A stretch of 64,000 bases of DNA from Clostridia bacterium (GTDB lineage Bacteria; Bacillota; Clostridia; Oscillospirales; UBA644): contig JAGBIM010000004.1 of assembly GCA_017934975.1 (NCBI GenBank), forward strand, positions 62,001 to 126,000, written 5' to 3'. Below the pieces are notes generated by a model, which was given only the letters and a program-made list of their open reading frames with translations, searched no databases and had not been told where the DNA came from. Below, in pieces: positions 1 through 7,639 of the stretch; position 1 is the stretch's first letter; each line of letters opens with the position of its first letter. The translations under genes and the position numbers were made by a program.

Positions 1-360
1 GTAACCGAACATCATACCCTGGTCTCCCGCACCGTCCCGATCCACGCCCATGGCAATGTCGGGAGACTGTCCGTCAATGGCGGAAAGCACGGCACAGGTA
101 TCGCAGTCGAAGCCGTATTTGGCACGGTCGTATCCGATTTCGCGGATCACACCCCGGGCAATCTTCTGAAAATCCACGTAGCAGGAGGTGGTAATTTCCC
201 CCATAATGCTTACCAGACCCGTGGTGCAGAAGGTTTCGCAGGCCACGCGGGCGGTGGGATCTTCGGTCAGAATTGCGTCGAGAATGGCATCGGAAATCTG
301 GTCGCAGATTTTATCGGGATGTCCCTCGGTGACCGATTCGGAAGTAAAAAGCTTTTTCAT
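1..360 (-). CDS. metK: S-adenosylmethionine synthetase, N-terminal part (runs off window)
   Basis: This is the first 120 residues of methionine adenosyltransferase, which makes S-adenosylmethionine from ATP and methionine in the cytoplasm. The protein starts [20 protein letters not shown], the classic MetK opening with the HPDK nucleotide/phosphate site, and continues through DAILDAIL and a [15 protein letters not shown] stretch, where family members have the flexible-loop GDQG motif. The ATG lies at 358-360 and the remaining two thirds are beyond base 1. It follows degV by only 24 bases on the same strand, so the two are probably co-transcribed. Identification is very secure; only completeness is unknown. 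Confidence 0.97.
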   Translation of the reverse strand, partial: MKKLFTSESVTEGHPDKICDQISDAILDAILTEDPTARVACETFCTTGLVSIMGEITTSCYVDFQKIARGVIREIGYDRAKYGFDCDTCAVLSAIDGQSPDIAMGVDRDGAGDQGMMFGY

Positions 361-384
361 AACGTATCAATCCTTAAAATGTAA

Positions 385-1227
385 TTATGCGTTGAAGAAA
401 AGAATCCCGAAGGTATCTTTTCCGCAGTGCGAGGTAACGGTGGCGCCGGCACGGGTTACGAGAATTTCATCGAAGATGCCCTTCTCCTCCAGGTACTTCT
501 TGGCAAGGTTGGGGATGGTGTCGTCCACGCAGGTATGGGTAAAGAACACGCGCTGAGTGCGGGGGGTTGCATTGCTCAGCCGTTCGTCGATATAGGTTTC
601 CAAAACCTTGGTCAGAGGACCGCGAAGTTTGTTATTGACCCCCAGCTTCCCGTCGGTCATCTGCAGGATAGGACGAAGCTTCAGCAGGTTTGCGCCGAAC
701 ATTTCCACGGCAGAGCAACGGCCGCCCTTACGCATATATTCCAGATCGCCCAGAACAAAGGAAACGTTGAGCTTTTCGGCGAGAGCCCGACAGGTCTCCG
801 CAATCGCGGCAGCGTCGGCGTTTTCTTCCGCGGCCATGGTTGCGGCCTCCAGAACCAGAAGACCCATTCCCGTAGAAAGGGATTTGGTATCCACCACGTA
901 GACGTTTTCCAGTTCTTCGGCGGCAATCCCGGCATTCTGATAGCAGGAAGAAATCCCGGAGCTGATGCTGAAATGAATGACGGCGTCCGCGTCCTTCAAT
1001 TCTTCGGTGAAAATTTCTTCATATTGCAGAGGTGCGATGGCGTTGGTTTTGGGCAGAACCTTGGTTCGGGAAACGTAGTCGTAAATTCCTTCGGGGTTCA
1101 GATCCACACCGTCGAGAAACACGTCCTCACCCAAGGTAACGGGCATGGGGAGAACTTTAATTCCGTACTTTGCAACCAATTCGGGGGAAAGGTCACAAGA
1201 GCTTTCTGCGGTGATTCTGATTTTCAT
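385..1227 (-). CDS. DegV family fatty-acid-binding protein
   Basis: A 280-residue DegV/FakB-type protein. Family members bind a fatty acid and, as FakB, present it to the kinase FakA for phospholipid synthesis; that role is inferred here. The sequence opens MKIRITAESSCDLSPELV, with the N-terminal nucleophilic-looking SSCDL typical of the family. It has an ISSGISSCYQNA segment for the head-group site, VVDTKSLSTGMGLLVLEA in the middle, and a C-terminal VVTSHCGKDTFGILF motif (TVTSHCGKDTFG) ending the fold. Length is normal. A strong AAGGAG sits 8 bases before the ATG, and a promoter lies about 70 bases upstream. No FakA homologue is in the window. Confidence 0.93.
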   Translation of the reverse strand: MKIRITAESSCDLSPELVAKYGIKVLPMPVTLGEDVFLDGVDLNPEGIYDYVSRTKVLPKTNAIAPLQYEEIFTEELKDADAVIHFSISSGISSCYQNAGIAAEELENVYVVDTKSLSTGMGLLVLEAATMAAEENADAAAIAETCRALAEKLNVSFVLGDLEYMRKGGRCSAVEMFGANLLKLRPILQMTDGKLGVNNKLRGPLTKVLETYIDERLSNATPRTQRVFFTHTCVDDTIPNLAKKYLEEKGIFDEILVTRAGATVTSHCGKDTFGILFFNA

Positions 1228-1297
1228 GGTGATATCTCCTTTCGGATTTCGGCGCTCGTGCGCGAGCGCGCGACTATATTATAAAGCATTATATATT

Positions 1298-1326
1298 ATT
1301 ATAGCACAAATTTCGCCCGTTGTAAA
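1298..1326 (-). promoter_or_regulatory. Promoter for degV-metK
   Basis: On the minus strand TTTACA (1321-1326) and TATAAT (1298-1303) are separated by 17 bases, with TGTGC just before the -10, a Gram-positive -16 element. Confidence 0.75.
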
Positions 1327-1887
1327 GATGTAAATATGAAATAAATTAGAAATTCGCTCCGAAAAAACCGTTTTTTCTCCGAACTTTGCAATTATACAAA
1401 ATTCCTTCCGTCGCCCAAAAAGTTTTCCACACCCCTTCCCCTTCAAAAAACATTGAAACGCCAAGGTTTTCAAACTTCTCAACAGAGTTTTCCACGGGTT
1501 TATACCGTTTTGGTGTGTCAGCAGGGTAATACGGTTTTGCATATATTTCCCAAGGGCGAGGTTCACAAAAAAGATGGACAAACTTAATTTTTCCCCTTGT
1601 ATCAACGGTTTGCGCGTGTCAATGAATTTTTTCGGAACATTTCCCGAAATTTCCCAAAGTCGGAAAAAGTGGGTAAAATGGGGGTTTTAAACATTTTCAA
1701 CAGGGTTTTCCACAAGTTTGAATATACAGGCGTGGAAAAGATTTCGGCATTTTGCACAAGAGCCGAAAAATCCCCATTTATCAACCTTTTTCGACAATCG
1801 AGAAAAAAAGTGACGAAAGAAAACCCGAGGGATAAAAAAAATTTTCACCAATTCGACCAAGAATTCCTTTCTTGCAAAAACGGTTAT
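1327..1887. other. AT-rich gap with DnaA-box-like motifs
   Basis: No convincing gene. The stretch is rich in short AT motifs that differ by one base from the DnaA box TTATNCACA: TTATACAAA (1392-1400), TTTTCCACA (1423-1431), TTTTCCACA (1706-1714) and TTTTGCACA (1750-1758). Looser ones are TTTTCCACG (1488-1496 and, minus strand, 1731-1739) and TTTTCAACA (1694-1702). Two about 40-bp imperfect direct repeats (about 1462-1500 and 1678-1717) each carry a CAACAG followed by TTTTCCAC. It may be a DnaA-binding region; see findings. Confidence 0.4.
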
Positions 1888-2328
1888 TTATACATGATCC
1901 AGAGCTGCAACGGTCACGAGACGGACCAATTCGGAAAACCCCTCCCGACAAAATTGCATTCTCCGGGAAAGAGAAGGGGAATTCCATTGCCGACAAAACT
2001 CCCGCTCCAGAGCAAGAACCCGTTCGTCAAAGGAAAGAGGCAGAAACAAATCCACCGTGCGCAGAAACAGATCGGTCTCCCCTGCCGAAAAGGGTCCGCA
2101 CCCGCGAAAGAGGGAAAACATCCCCAAAATTCCGAGGGAAATTCCGTAAAGATTCCGTCGCTCCAGGGGTGTCATAAAATCCCGAAAAAGCCGCGAAACG
2201 AGGATTTCGTGACGGCTTCGGCAGATTTCCTCGCAGTCGACGGGAGAATCGGGAAATTCCGGCGAAACCGCCCGCTTCAGCCAAACGAACTCTTCCTCCA
2301 GAAGGGCGAAAAAAAAGTTTTTCTTCAT
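1888..2328 (-). CDS. Hypothetical protein, 146 aa
   Basis: Unrecognised. The start at 2328 is chosen because GGGAGGTG lies 6-8 bases upstream; an upstream in-frame ATG has no such site. The product begins MKKNFFFALLEEEFVWLKRA, is rich in Phe, Leu and Arg, and has a possible single membrane-associated stretch near residues 60-80 (NLYGISLGILGMFSLF). It lacks a signal peptide and known catalytic motifs. The alternating acidic and basic helices suggest an all-alpha protein. It follows the Rnf operon on the same strand, but a hairpin lies between them and covers its ribosome site, so its expression may be separately controlled. Function unknown. Confidence 0.6.
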   Translation of the reverse strand: MKKNFFFALLEEEFVWLKRAVSPEFPDSPVDCEEICRSRHEILVSRLFRDFMTPLERRNLYGISLGILGMFSLFRGCGPFSAGETDLFLRTVDLFLPLSFDERVLALEREFCRQWNSPSLSRRMQFCREGFSELVRLVTVAALDHV

Positions 2329-2337
2329 AAAAAAGCA

Positions 2338-2366
2338 CCTCCCCAACAATGTATGCGTCGGGGAGG
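2338..2366 (-). promoter_or_regulatory. Hairpin that covers a ribosome binding site
   Basis: On the minus strand CCTCCCCGAC pairs with GTTGGGGAGG (10 pairs, one G-U) around a 9-base loop, followed by TGCTTTTT and the ATG at 2328. The 3' arm contains the GGGGAGG ribosome site of the 146-aa gene. It could also act as a weak terminator for the Rnf operon because of the T run. Confidence 0.55.
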
Positions 2367-2382
2367 GCAAACAGTATTTTTT

Positions 2383-2520
2383 TCAAACCAGACCGAAAAG
2401 AAGACAGAGCGGACGGGCAAGGAAAAAGCCCAGAATAAAGAGCAATATTCCGCCTACGATCAGCAGAACGGTCCGTTTTTTACCGCCTTGGGGGCGATGA
2501 AAGGACCACTCACGCTTCAC
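2383..2520 (-). CDS. Small single-span membrane protein, 45 aa, at end of rnf operon
   Basis: A short reading frame starting with GTG at 2520, inside the last codons of rnfB. A clean GGAGG sits 9 bases upstream. The product has a basic N-terminus (VKREWSFHRPQGGKKR), then one hydrophobic helix (TVLLIVGGILLFILGFFLA) and a short tail RPLCLLFGLV: an inside-positive single-span membrane peptide. The 11-base overlap with rnfB suggests translational coupling, so it may be a small accessory subunit or assembly factor of the Rnf complex; that is inference. I do not recognise the sequence from any named family. Confidence 0.6.
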   Translation of the reverse strand: MKREWSFHRPQGGKKRTVLLIVGGILLFILGFFLARPLCLLFGLV

Positions 2521-3394
2521 GTTCTTTTTCCTCCGAGGAGAGGATATCCTCACCGTTTTTTTCGATCAATTCGTCCAGAGGATTTCCGTCGAAGATAATC
2601 TTGCGGGGACACTTTTTCGCGCAGGCACCGCAAGAGGAGCAACGCGAATAATCAATGTGCGCAATATTATCCACCATGGTAATGGCACCCGTGGGGCAAA
2701 CCTTGGCACAGAGGCCGCAACCGATGCAACCGTCCTTACAAAGAGAACGAACCACGGCACCCTTGTCCTTCGAGCCGCAGGAAACCCAATAGCGGGAGTT
2801 GAAGGGAACCAATTCGATCAGATTCTGCGGGCAGGCGGACACGCACATGCCGCAGGCGCGGCACTTATCGTAAGCAACGGTGGCAACACCGCCGTAAAGA
2901 TGAATGGCATCGAAGGGGCAGGCGTGCACACAGGAACCCAGGCCGATACAACCGTAGCGACATTCCTTGGGTCCGTTTCCGAGACGAGCCACCGAATGGC
3001 AGTCCGCAAGCCCTTTATAGAGGTATTTGAAGTTTGCGCTCTCCCAGGTTCCGGCACATTTTACCTGCGCACGCATACGGACGGGCTGCTTCGCTTCCAC
3101 GCCCATAATGGCGCAGATCTGATTGACGCCCTCTTCCCCCGTCACGGGGCAAAGGTCGGTGGGAGCACCGCCTTCCACGATGGCGGTAGCGTAAGCGGCA
3201 CATCCGCTGTACCCACATCCGCCGCAGTTTGCGCCGGCAAGATGCTCGCAGATCTGTTCAATGCGAGGATCCTTTTTTACGGCAAATTTCTTGGCGGCAA
3301 CGGCAAGGAGCGCCCCGAACAAAAAGGCCACGGCGGCAAGGACGAGGATGGTTAACGGAATTTCCACGTAAACGGGCATATTGATAGCAAGCAT
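2510..3394 (-). CDS. rnfB: Rnf complex subunit B (multi-iron-sulfur ferredoxin-like)
   Basis: Electron-entry subunit of the Rnf complex, which moves electrons from reduced ferredoxin to NAD+ while pumping Na+ or H+. After an N-terminal membrane anchor comes GANCGGCGYSGC, the first cluster motif, then four ferredoxin-type cysteine groups: CIGLGSCVHACP, CRACGMCVSACP, CIGCGLCAKVCP and CSSCGACAKKCP. A basic/acidic tail follows. I place the start at the second in-frame ATG (3394): the GGGAGGAGG lies 6 bases before it but abuts the first ATG (3400). The length of 294 is normal for clostridial RnfB. It is the last large gene in the C-D-G-E-A-B order. Confidence 0.95.
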   Translation of the reverse strand: MLAINMPVYVEIPLTILVLAAVAFLFGALLAVAAKKFAVKKDPRIEQICEHLAGANCGGCGYSGCAAYATAIVEGGAPTDLCPVTGEEGVNQICAIMGVEAKQPVRMRAQVKCAGTWESANFKYLYKGLADCHSVARLGNGPKECRYGCIGLGSCVHACPFDAIHLYGGVATVAYDKCRACGMCVSACPQNLIELVPFNSRYWVSCGSKDKGAVVRSLCKDGCIGCGLCAKVCPTGAITMVDNIAHIDYSRCSSCGACAKKCPRKIIFDGNPLDELIEKNGEDILSSEEKEREA

Positions 3395-3409
3395 AATCAT
3401 CCTCCTCCC

Positions 3410-3991
3410 TTAAAAGTTCAGACGCAGACCGCTGAACGCCAGAGCCAACAGGCCCCCTGCGATCAGGGCAATGGGAATTCCGCGGAAGGGCTTGGGAATA
3501 TCGGCAAAATCAAAGCGTTCCCGAATCAGCGAAAGCAGGAAGATCGCCAGAAGGAAGCCGAGACCGGCACAACATCCGTAAACCACCGACTCCAGGAAAT
3601 TATACCCCTGCTGAATGTTCAGCAAGGCCACGCCGAGCACGGCGCAGTTGGTGGTAATCAGGGGAAGATAGATCCCCAAGGCGGAATAGAGAGAAGGAAT
3701 GGCTTTCTGCAAGAACATCTCGATAAACTGAACCAGGCAGGCAATCAGAAGAATGAAGGCAATGGTCTCCAGATATTCGATGCCCAGCGGAACGAGAACG
3801 AAATAATACAAAGGCCAGGTAAGGGCCGAGGCAATGGTCATGGTAAAGGTAACGGCAAGCCCCATTCCCACGGCGGTATCGCTCTTTTGCGAGACTCCGA
3901 GGAAGGGACAGATTCCGTAAAACTTTACGAAGACGAAGTTTTCAAGAAGGATCGCGGTAATGGCCAACAAGAAAATATTTCCCATACTCAA
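3410..3991 (-). CDS. rnfA: Rnf complex subunit A (membrane)
   Basis: A 193-residue integral membrane subunit with six predicted helices, homologous to NqrE. The sequence has ENFVFVKFYGICPFLGVSQK near the N-terminus and TTNCAVLGVALL in the middle. These two motifs carry the conserved cysteines (ICPF and TNCA) that in RnfA/RnfE and NqrD/NqrE bind an intramembrane 2Fe-2S cluster. The start overlaps the rnfE stop by four bases (ATGA). Its role, with RnfE, is electron transfer across the membrane during ion pumping. Confidence 0.96.
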   Translation of the reverse strand: MSMGNIFLLAITAILLENFVFVKFYGICPFLGVSQKSDTAVGMGLAVTFTMTIASALTWPLYYFVLVPLGIEYLETIAFILLIACLVQFIEMFLQKAIPSLYSALGIYLPLITTNCAVLGVALLNIQQGYNFLESVVYGCCAGLGFLLAIFLLSLIRERFDFADIPKPFRGIPIALIAGGLLALAFSGLRLNF

Positions 3992-4614
3992 TCCTCCTTA
4001 TCCTTTTTGCGGGCACGGAACCACTGCACCAGAGCGATCAGCGCACCGAGGATCAAAAATCCGCCCACGGGAGAAATGACGAGCACCGCGGGAGAATATC
4101 CTTCGGGCATAACGGCAAAGCCCAGAAGGGTTCCGTTTCCGAACAGTTCACGAATGGCGGAGATGATCACCAGAGCAACGGTAAAACCAAGCCCCATGGC
4201 AAGACCGTCCAGCACGGAGGGCAGGGGCTTATTCTTGGAGGCAAAGCTTTCCGCGCGGGCAAGAATAATACAGTTGACCACGATCAGCGGAATAAACAGA
4301 CCCAAGGACGCCGCAAGAGACGGAATATAAGCCTGCAAAACCATATCGACCACGGTAACGAAGCCTGCGATGATGACGATATAGGACGCGATTCGGATCT
4401 TGGAAGGAATCAGATTACGCAAGACCGAAATGAACAGGTTGGACAGAATCAGAACGAAGGTCACACTGCCGCCCATTCCGAGGGCGTTGATTACCGACGT
4501 GGAAATGGCGAGGGTGGAACACATCCCCAACAACTGAACGAAAATGGGGTTCTGATCCAGAAGTCCGTCGCGGAAGATTTTCCCGACGGTCAGTTTTTCG
4601 TTTTCTTTCTTCAC
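3988..4614 (-). CDS. rnfE: Rnf complex subunit E (membrane)
   Basis: A 208-residue membrane subunit paralogous to RnfA and to NqrD. It begins with a short cytoplasmic segment (KLTVGKIFRDGLLDQNPIF), then LLGMCSTLAISTSV with the first conserved Cys and VVNCIILARAESFASKNKPL with the second, the matching pair for the shared 2Fe-2S site. Six hydrophobic segments are visible. The C-terminus is basic (RARKKDKED). Four bases separate it from rnfG. Placement and length are as in other clostridial operons. Confidence 0.96.
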   Translation of the reverse strand: MKKENEKLTVGKIFRDGLLDQNPIFVQLLGMCSTLAISTSVINALGMGGSVTFVLILSNLFISVLRNLIPSKIRIASYIVIIAGFVTVVDMVLQAYIPSLAASLGLFIPLIVVNCIILARAESFASKNKPLPSVLDGLAMGLGFTVALVIISAIRELFGNGTLLGFAVMPEGYSPAVLVISPVGGFLILGALIALVQWFRARKKDKED

Positions 4615-4617
4615 GGA

Positions 4618-5163
4618 TTACGCCCCCTTTCCTTCCGTCAACAGTTCGCACAGGGCCACCGCGTCGGAAACGCCGTTCCAGATCCCCTTGGAGGAGATGG
4701 TGGCTCCGCTGACGAAATACTGTTGCATGGAATCAATATCATGCTTTGCAAAGAGAGGCAGATACGAACCGGTTTCGTCCACGGCCTTAGAGCCGATTCC
4801 GGGGGTCTCGGTCTGGGAAAGGATCTTGACACCGGTAACGTTTCCGTCGGCGGTAACCCCGACGATCATGCCGATTTCGTTATATCCCTTAACGGAAACG
4901 TCAAAGCAATAACCGACGAAGACGCCTTCCTTTTCCGCGCGATATACGGCGGTGACGGTAGTGTCCTCGGGGAAGGGAACGTTCGTTTCCTCCGTAAAGG
5001 TACACCCCTGCATCAATTCGGATCGGGCGGCCTCCCCTTCGGCGCGGATACGGTCGGCAATGGTATCACGGGTCAGATAATTGACCACGGAGAGCATGGC
5101 CACCACGGCGGCAACGAAAAGGGCGAGACGGAGACCGAGGGCAACGATTTGTTTTTTGTTCAT
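4618..5163 (-). CDS. rnfG: Rnf complex subunit G (covalent FMN)
   Basis: A 181-residue subunit with one N-terminal membrane helix (about residues 8-30) and an extracytoplasmic FMN-binding domain. The flavin attachment motif SGATIS is at residues 152-157; by homology to NqrC/RnfG the FMN is bound through phosphoester to Thr155. GVKILSQTETPGIGSK, the conserved region that packs on the flavin, is at about 111-126. The stop region overlaps no neighbour, while its start overlaps the rnfD stop by four bases. It needs an ApbE flavin transferase, which is not in this window. Confidence 0.96.
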   Translation of the reverse strand: MNKKQIVALGLRLALFVAAVVAMLSVVNYLTRDTIADRIRAEGEAARSELMQGCTFTEETNVPFPEDTTVTAVYRAEKEGVFVGYCFDVSVKGYNEIGMIVGVTADGNVTGVKILSQTETPGIGSKAVDETGSYLPLFAKHDIDSMQQYFVSGATISSKGIWNGVSDAVALCELLTEGKGA

Positions 5164-6176
5164 GCGTTATCCCCTCCGATCCCGTAACGGCGCGGCTTGA
5201 GATACCGATCGATAACGATGGCAACCACGTTCATAATCAAAATAGAGTAGCTGACTGCTTCCGGCATATCGCCGAAGGTACGCAGAAGCACCGTCAGCCC
5301 ACCGCAGCCCACGGCGTAAATCATCTTCCCGTAGCGGGACAGGGGCGAAGTGGTATAGTCCGTTGCCATAAACACGGCACCGAAAAGCAGTCCGCCGCTG
5401 AGAAGTTCATAGGACATATACGTAAGATTTTCCATATTCCCCGCGGGAAACAGGAAGGTCAGAAGGGCTACGGTGCCCACGTAAAAGACGGGGATGTGCC
5501 AGGTGATAACGCGACGGCAAAGGAGATAAACGAGCCCAAGCAGTATCAGAAGGGCGGAGGTTTCCCCGATGCATCCGGGAATATTCCCGATAAACATTTC
5601 GGAAAGGGAGAATTCGGGCTGAGCACCCTGCTTCAGACTTTCCAGGGCCGTGGCGCCGGAAATGGCGGAGATCTCGTCGGAGGTCTCGTTGACGAACATG
5701 GGCTCTCCGAACACGAAGGAAAGCTCGTAATACCGCGCCAGAAGAGGTTTGGTAAAACTGGTCATGATGACGGGCCAGGAGAAGAGAAATGCGCGGGCCG
5801 CAAGGGCGGGGTTCAGGAAATTTTTCCCCAAACCGCCAAAGAGGCATTTCACCACGACGATGGCGAAAAACGCACCGACGATCACCATCCAGTAAGGGGT
5901 AACGACGGGAAGATTGAAGGCGAGGATCACGCCCGTTACCACGGCGGAAAGATCCCCGACGGTATTCTTCCGTTTGGTCATCCAGTTAAAAAGGGATTCA
6001 AAAGAAACGCAGGAGATAACGGAAACCAACGTCAGCGTCAGGGCACGGAACCCGAAAAAGACGGTGGCGCCGCCCAAAATGGGAATCAGAGCAATCAGCA
6101 CGTCCCGCATGAGAGACATGGTAGAATCTTTGCAACGGTAATGGGGCGAAGAGTTGACCAAAAATTGTTCGCTCAT
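5160..6176 (-). CDS. rnfD: Rnf complex subunit D (membrane, covalent FMN)
   Basis: A 338-residue NqrB-like membrane subunit. I start it at MSEQFLVNSSPHYR (ATG 6174-6176), which overlaps the rnfC stop as ATGA; longer in-frame extensions read through rnfC and are not used. Features are SPHYRCKDST at the N-terminus, GGLGKNFLNPALAARAFLF in the first half, and a second flavin-attachment motif, SGATAL. The C-terminal half contains FMATDYTTSPLSR, typical of RnfD/NqrB. About nine hydrophobic segments are present. Together with RnfG it forms the flavin path of the complex. Confidence 0.96.
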   Translation of the reverse strand: MSEQFLVNSSPHYRCKDSTMSLMRDVLIALIPILGGATVFFGFRALTLTLVSVISCVSFESLFNWMTKRKNTVGDLSAVVTGVILAFNLPVVTPYWMVIVGAFFAIVVVKCLFGGLGKNFLNPALAARAFLFSWPVIMTSFTKPLLARYYELSFVFGEPMFVNETSDEISAISGATALESLKQGAQPEFSLSEMFIGNIPGCIGETSALLILLGLVYLLCRRVITWHIPVFYVGTVALLTFLFPAGNMENLTYMSYELLSGGLLFGAVFMATDYTTSPLSRYGKMIYAVGCGGLTVLLRTFGDMPEAVSYSILIMNVVAIVIDRYLKPRRYGIGGDNA

Positions 6177-7495
6177 TTTTTCGCTCCTTCCCGCGGAATC
6201 TGGCTCTTGGCCATCCGCATTGCCTGCACGAGATACAGTTTTGCGGGACAGACGTAAGCGCAGCATCCGCATTCGATACAATCCTGAACGTGAAGCTTTG
6301 CACATTCGTCAAAGCGGTTCAGAACGGCGTTTTCGTAAATTTTCGTAGGCTGAAGCCGCATGGGGCAGGCGGCAACGCACCGTCCGCAACGGATGCAGAC
6401 CTCCGTATCGGAAAAGCTCTCCTCTTCCCCGTTTTCGGCATAAGCCAGAAGGGAGGAGGTGTTTTTCACCACGGGGAGATCCACGGAATGTTGCGCAATG
6501 CCCATCATGGGACCGCCCGTGACGATTTTATAGGGTTCGGAGGTAAAACCGCCGCAGAACTTGAACAAATCCCGGTAAGAGGTCCCGATACGAACCAGAA
6601 GATTTGCGGGATTTGCCACGGCAGAGCCGCTGACGGTCACCACGCGCTTGGTCAGGGGAAGACCGCGGAAGACAGCCCGGTAAAGAGAAGCGCAGGTATC
6701 CACGTTGAAGACGGCGCAACCGATATCCATGGGGAGTTTTCCGGGAGGAACTTCCCGTCCCGTGACGGCGCGGATCAGTTGTTTTTCGCCCCCTTGGGGA
6801 TACTTGGTGGGAACCTCCATCACGGCGATTCCCGTTCCGTCCGCGGTGGATCGCATGGTGGCAATGGCGTCGGGCTTGTTGCTCTCCACGCAGATAACCA
6901 CGTCCTCCACCCCGAGGCATTGACGGATCAGCTCCGCCCCCGTCACGATAAAGCGGGGATATTCCACCATGGCACGGTGGTCGGCGGTGATAAAAGGCTC
7001 ACATTCACAACCGTTGATGATCACGGTGGAAACCTTGCGGTCAATGGCGGTCTGCAGCTTTGCGTAGGTGGGAAACGCGGCACCGCCCATGCCGACGATA
7101 CCCGCCTCCCGGGCGTAGGTAATAATCTGCTCGGGGGTAAGATCGGAAATCTCCCCTTCGTAGGGCGTGTATTCCACTTTCTCGTCGCTTCCGTCGTTGT
7201 CGATCACGACGGAAAGAACCTTGATTCCCGAAACGGTCCAATGGGGCTCCACCGCTTTGACGATTCCCGCGATTGACGCGTGAATGGGAGCTCCGAGCCC
7301 CTCACAGTCCCCGATCTTCTGCCCTTCCAGAACCCGATCTCCCGCCTTGACCAAAGACTGACAGGGAGTACCGATATGCTGGGAGAGGGGGATTATCACC
7401 CGTTCGGGCTGGGGCATATTGCTGACGATAACGCTTGCGGCGGTTTTCTCTTTTTGGTAATCCGGATGGATTCCGCCGCGAAAGGAAAAGGCCAT
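6173..7495 (-). CDS. rnfC: Rnf complex subunit C (NADH/FMN and iron-sulfur)
   Basis: A 440-residue peripheral subunit that holds the NAD(H) site, FMN and two 4Fe-4S clusters. The N-terminal barrel-sandwich domain reads FRGGIHPDYQKEKT. The flavin/NADH region has GIVGMGGAAFPTYAKL and NGCECEPFITADHR, and the C-terminal ferredoxin motifs are CIRCGRCVAACPMRL and CIECGCCAYVCPAKL. It is the first gene of the operon, starts 87 bases after a near-perfect promoter, and has an AAGAGGTG ribosome site. Length and order match other Clostridia (Rnf type CDGEAB). Confidence 0.97.
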   Translation of the reverse strand: MAFSFRGGIHPDYQKEKTAASVIVSNMPQPERVIIPLSQHIGTPCQSLVKAGDRVLEGQKIGDCEGLGAPIHASIAGIVKAVEPHWTVSGIKVLSVVIDNDGSDEKVEYTPYEGEISDLTPEQIITYAREAGIVGMGGAAFPTYAKLQTAIDRKVSTVIINGCECEPFITADHRAMVEYPRFIVTGAELIRQCLGVEDVVICVESNKPDAIATMRSTADGTGIAVMEVPTKYPQGGEKQLIRAVTGREVPPGKLPMDIGCAVFNVDTCASLYRAVFRGLPLTKRVVTVSGSAVANPANLLVRIGTSYRDLFKFCGGFTSEPYKIVTGGPMMGIAQHSVDLPVVKNTSSLLAYAENGEEESFSDTEVCIRCGRCVAACPMRLQPTKIYENAVLNRFDECAKLHVQDCIECGCCAYVCPAKLYLVQAMRMAKSQIPREGAKK

Positions 7496-7523
7496 AACAA
7501 CACCTCTTTTTTTGCATCTGCGA

Positions 7524-7555
7524 ACCGAAAAAGGTTGCGTTCAACCGTCTTCGGT
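7524..7555 (-). promoter_or_regulatory. Leader hairpin upstream of rnfC
   Basis: In the 5' leader ACCGAA pairs with TTCGGT, enclosing an inner stem GGTTG/CAACC with loop AACG. There is no T run, so it is not a simple terminator; it may stabilise the mRNA. Confidence 0.35.
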
Positions 7556-7581
7556 CCGATTCTCTCTATATTATAGTACAT

Positions 7582-7610
7582 ATTATACAACAAATTTAAC
7601 CGATTGTCAA
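7582..7610 (-). promoter_or_regulatory. Promoter of the rnf operon
   Basis: TTGACA (7605-7610) and TATAAT (7582-7587) on the minus strand are perfect consensus boxes with 17 bases between, consistent with strong constitutive expression. Confidence 0.9.
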
Positions 7611-7639
7611 GAGGACAAAGGAAAAACGCACAAAGATTT

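Noticed and set aside
1279..1605. Minus-strand 108-codon frame in the AT-rich gap
   Set aside because: It overlaps the degV promoter and has neither a ribosome site nor protein-like composition.
1597..2598. 333-codon plus-strand frame through the AT-rich gap and the 146-aa gene
   Set aside because: No ribosome site or promoter; protein-like only because of Lys/Arg-rich low complexity; antisense to better candidates.
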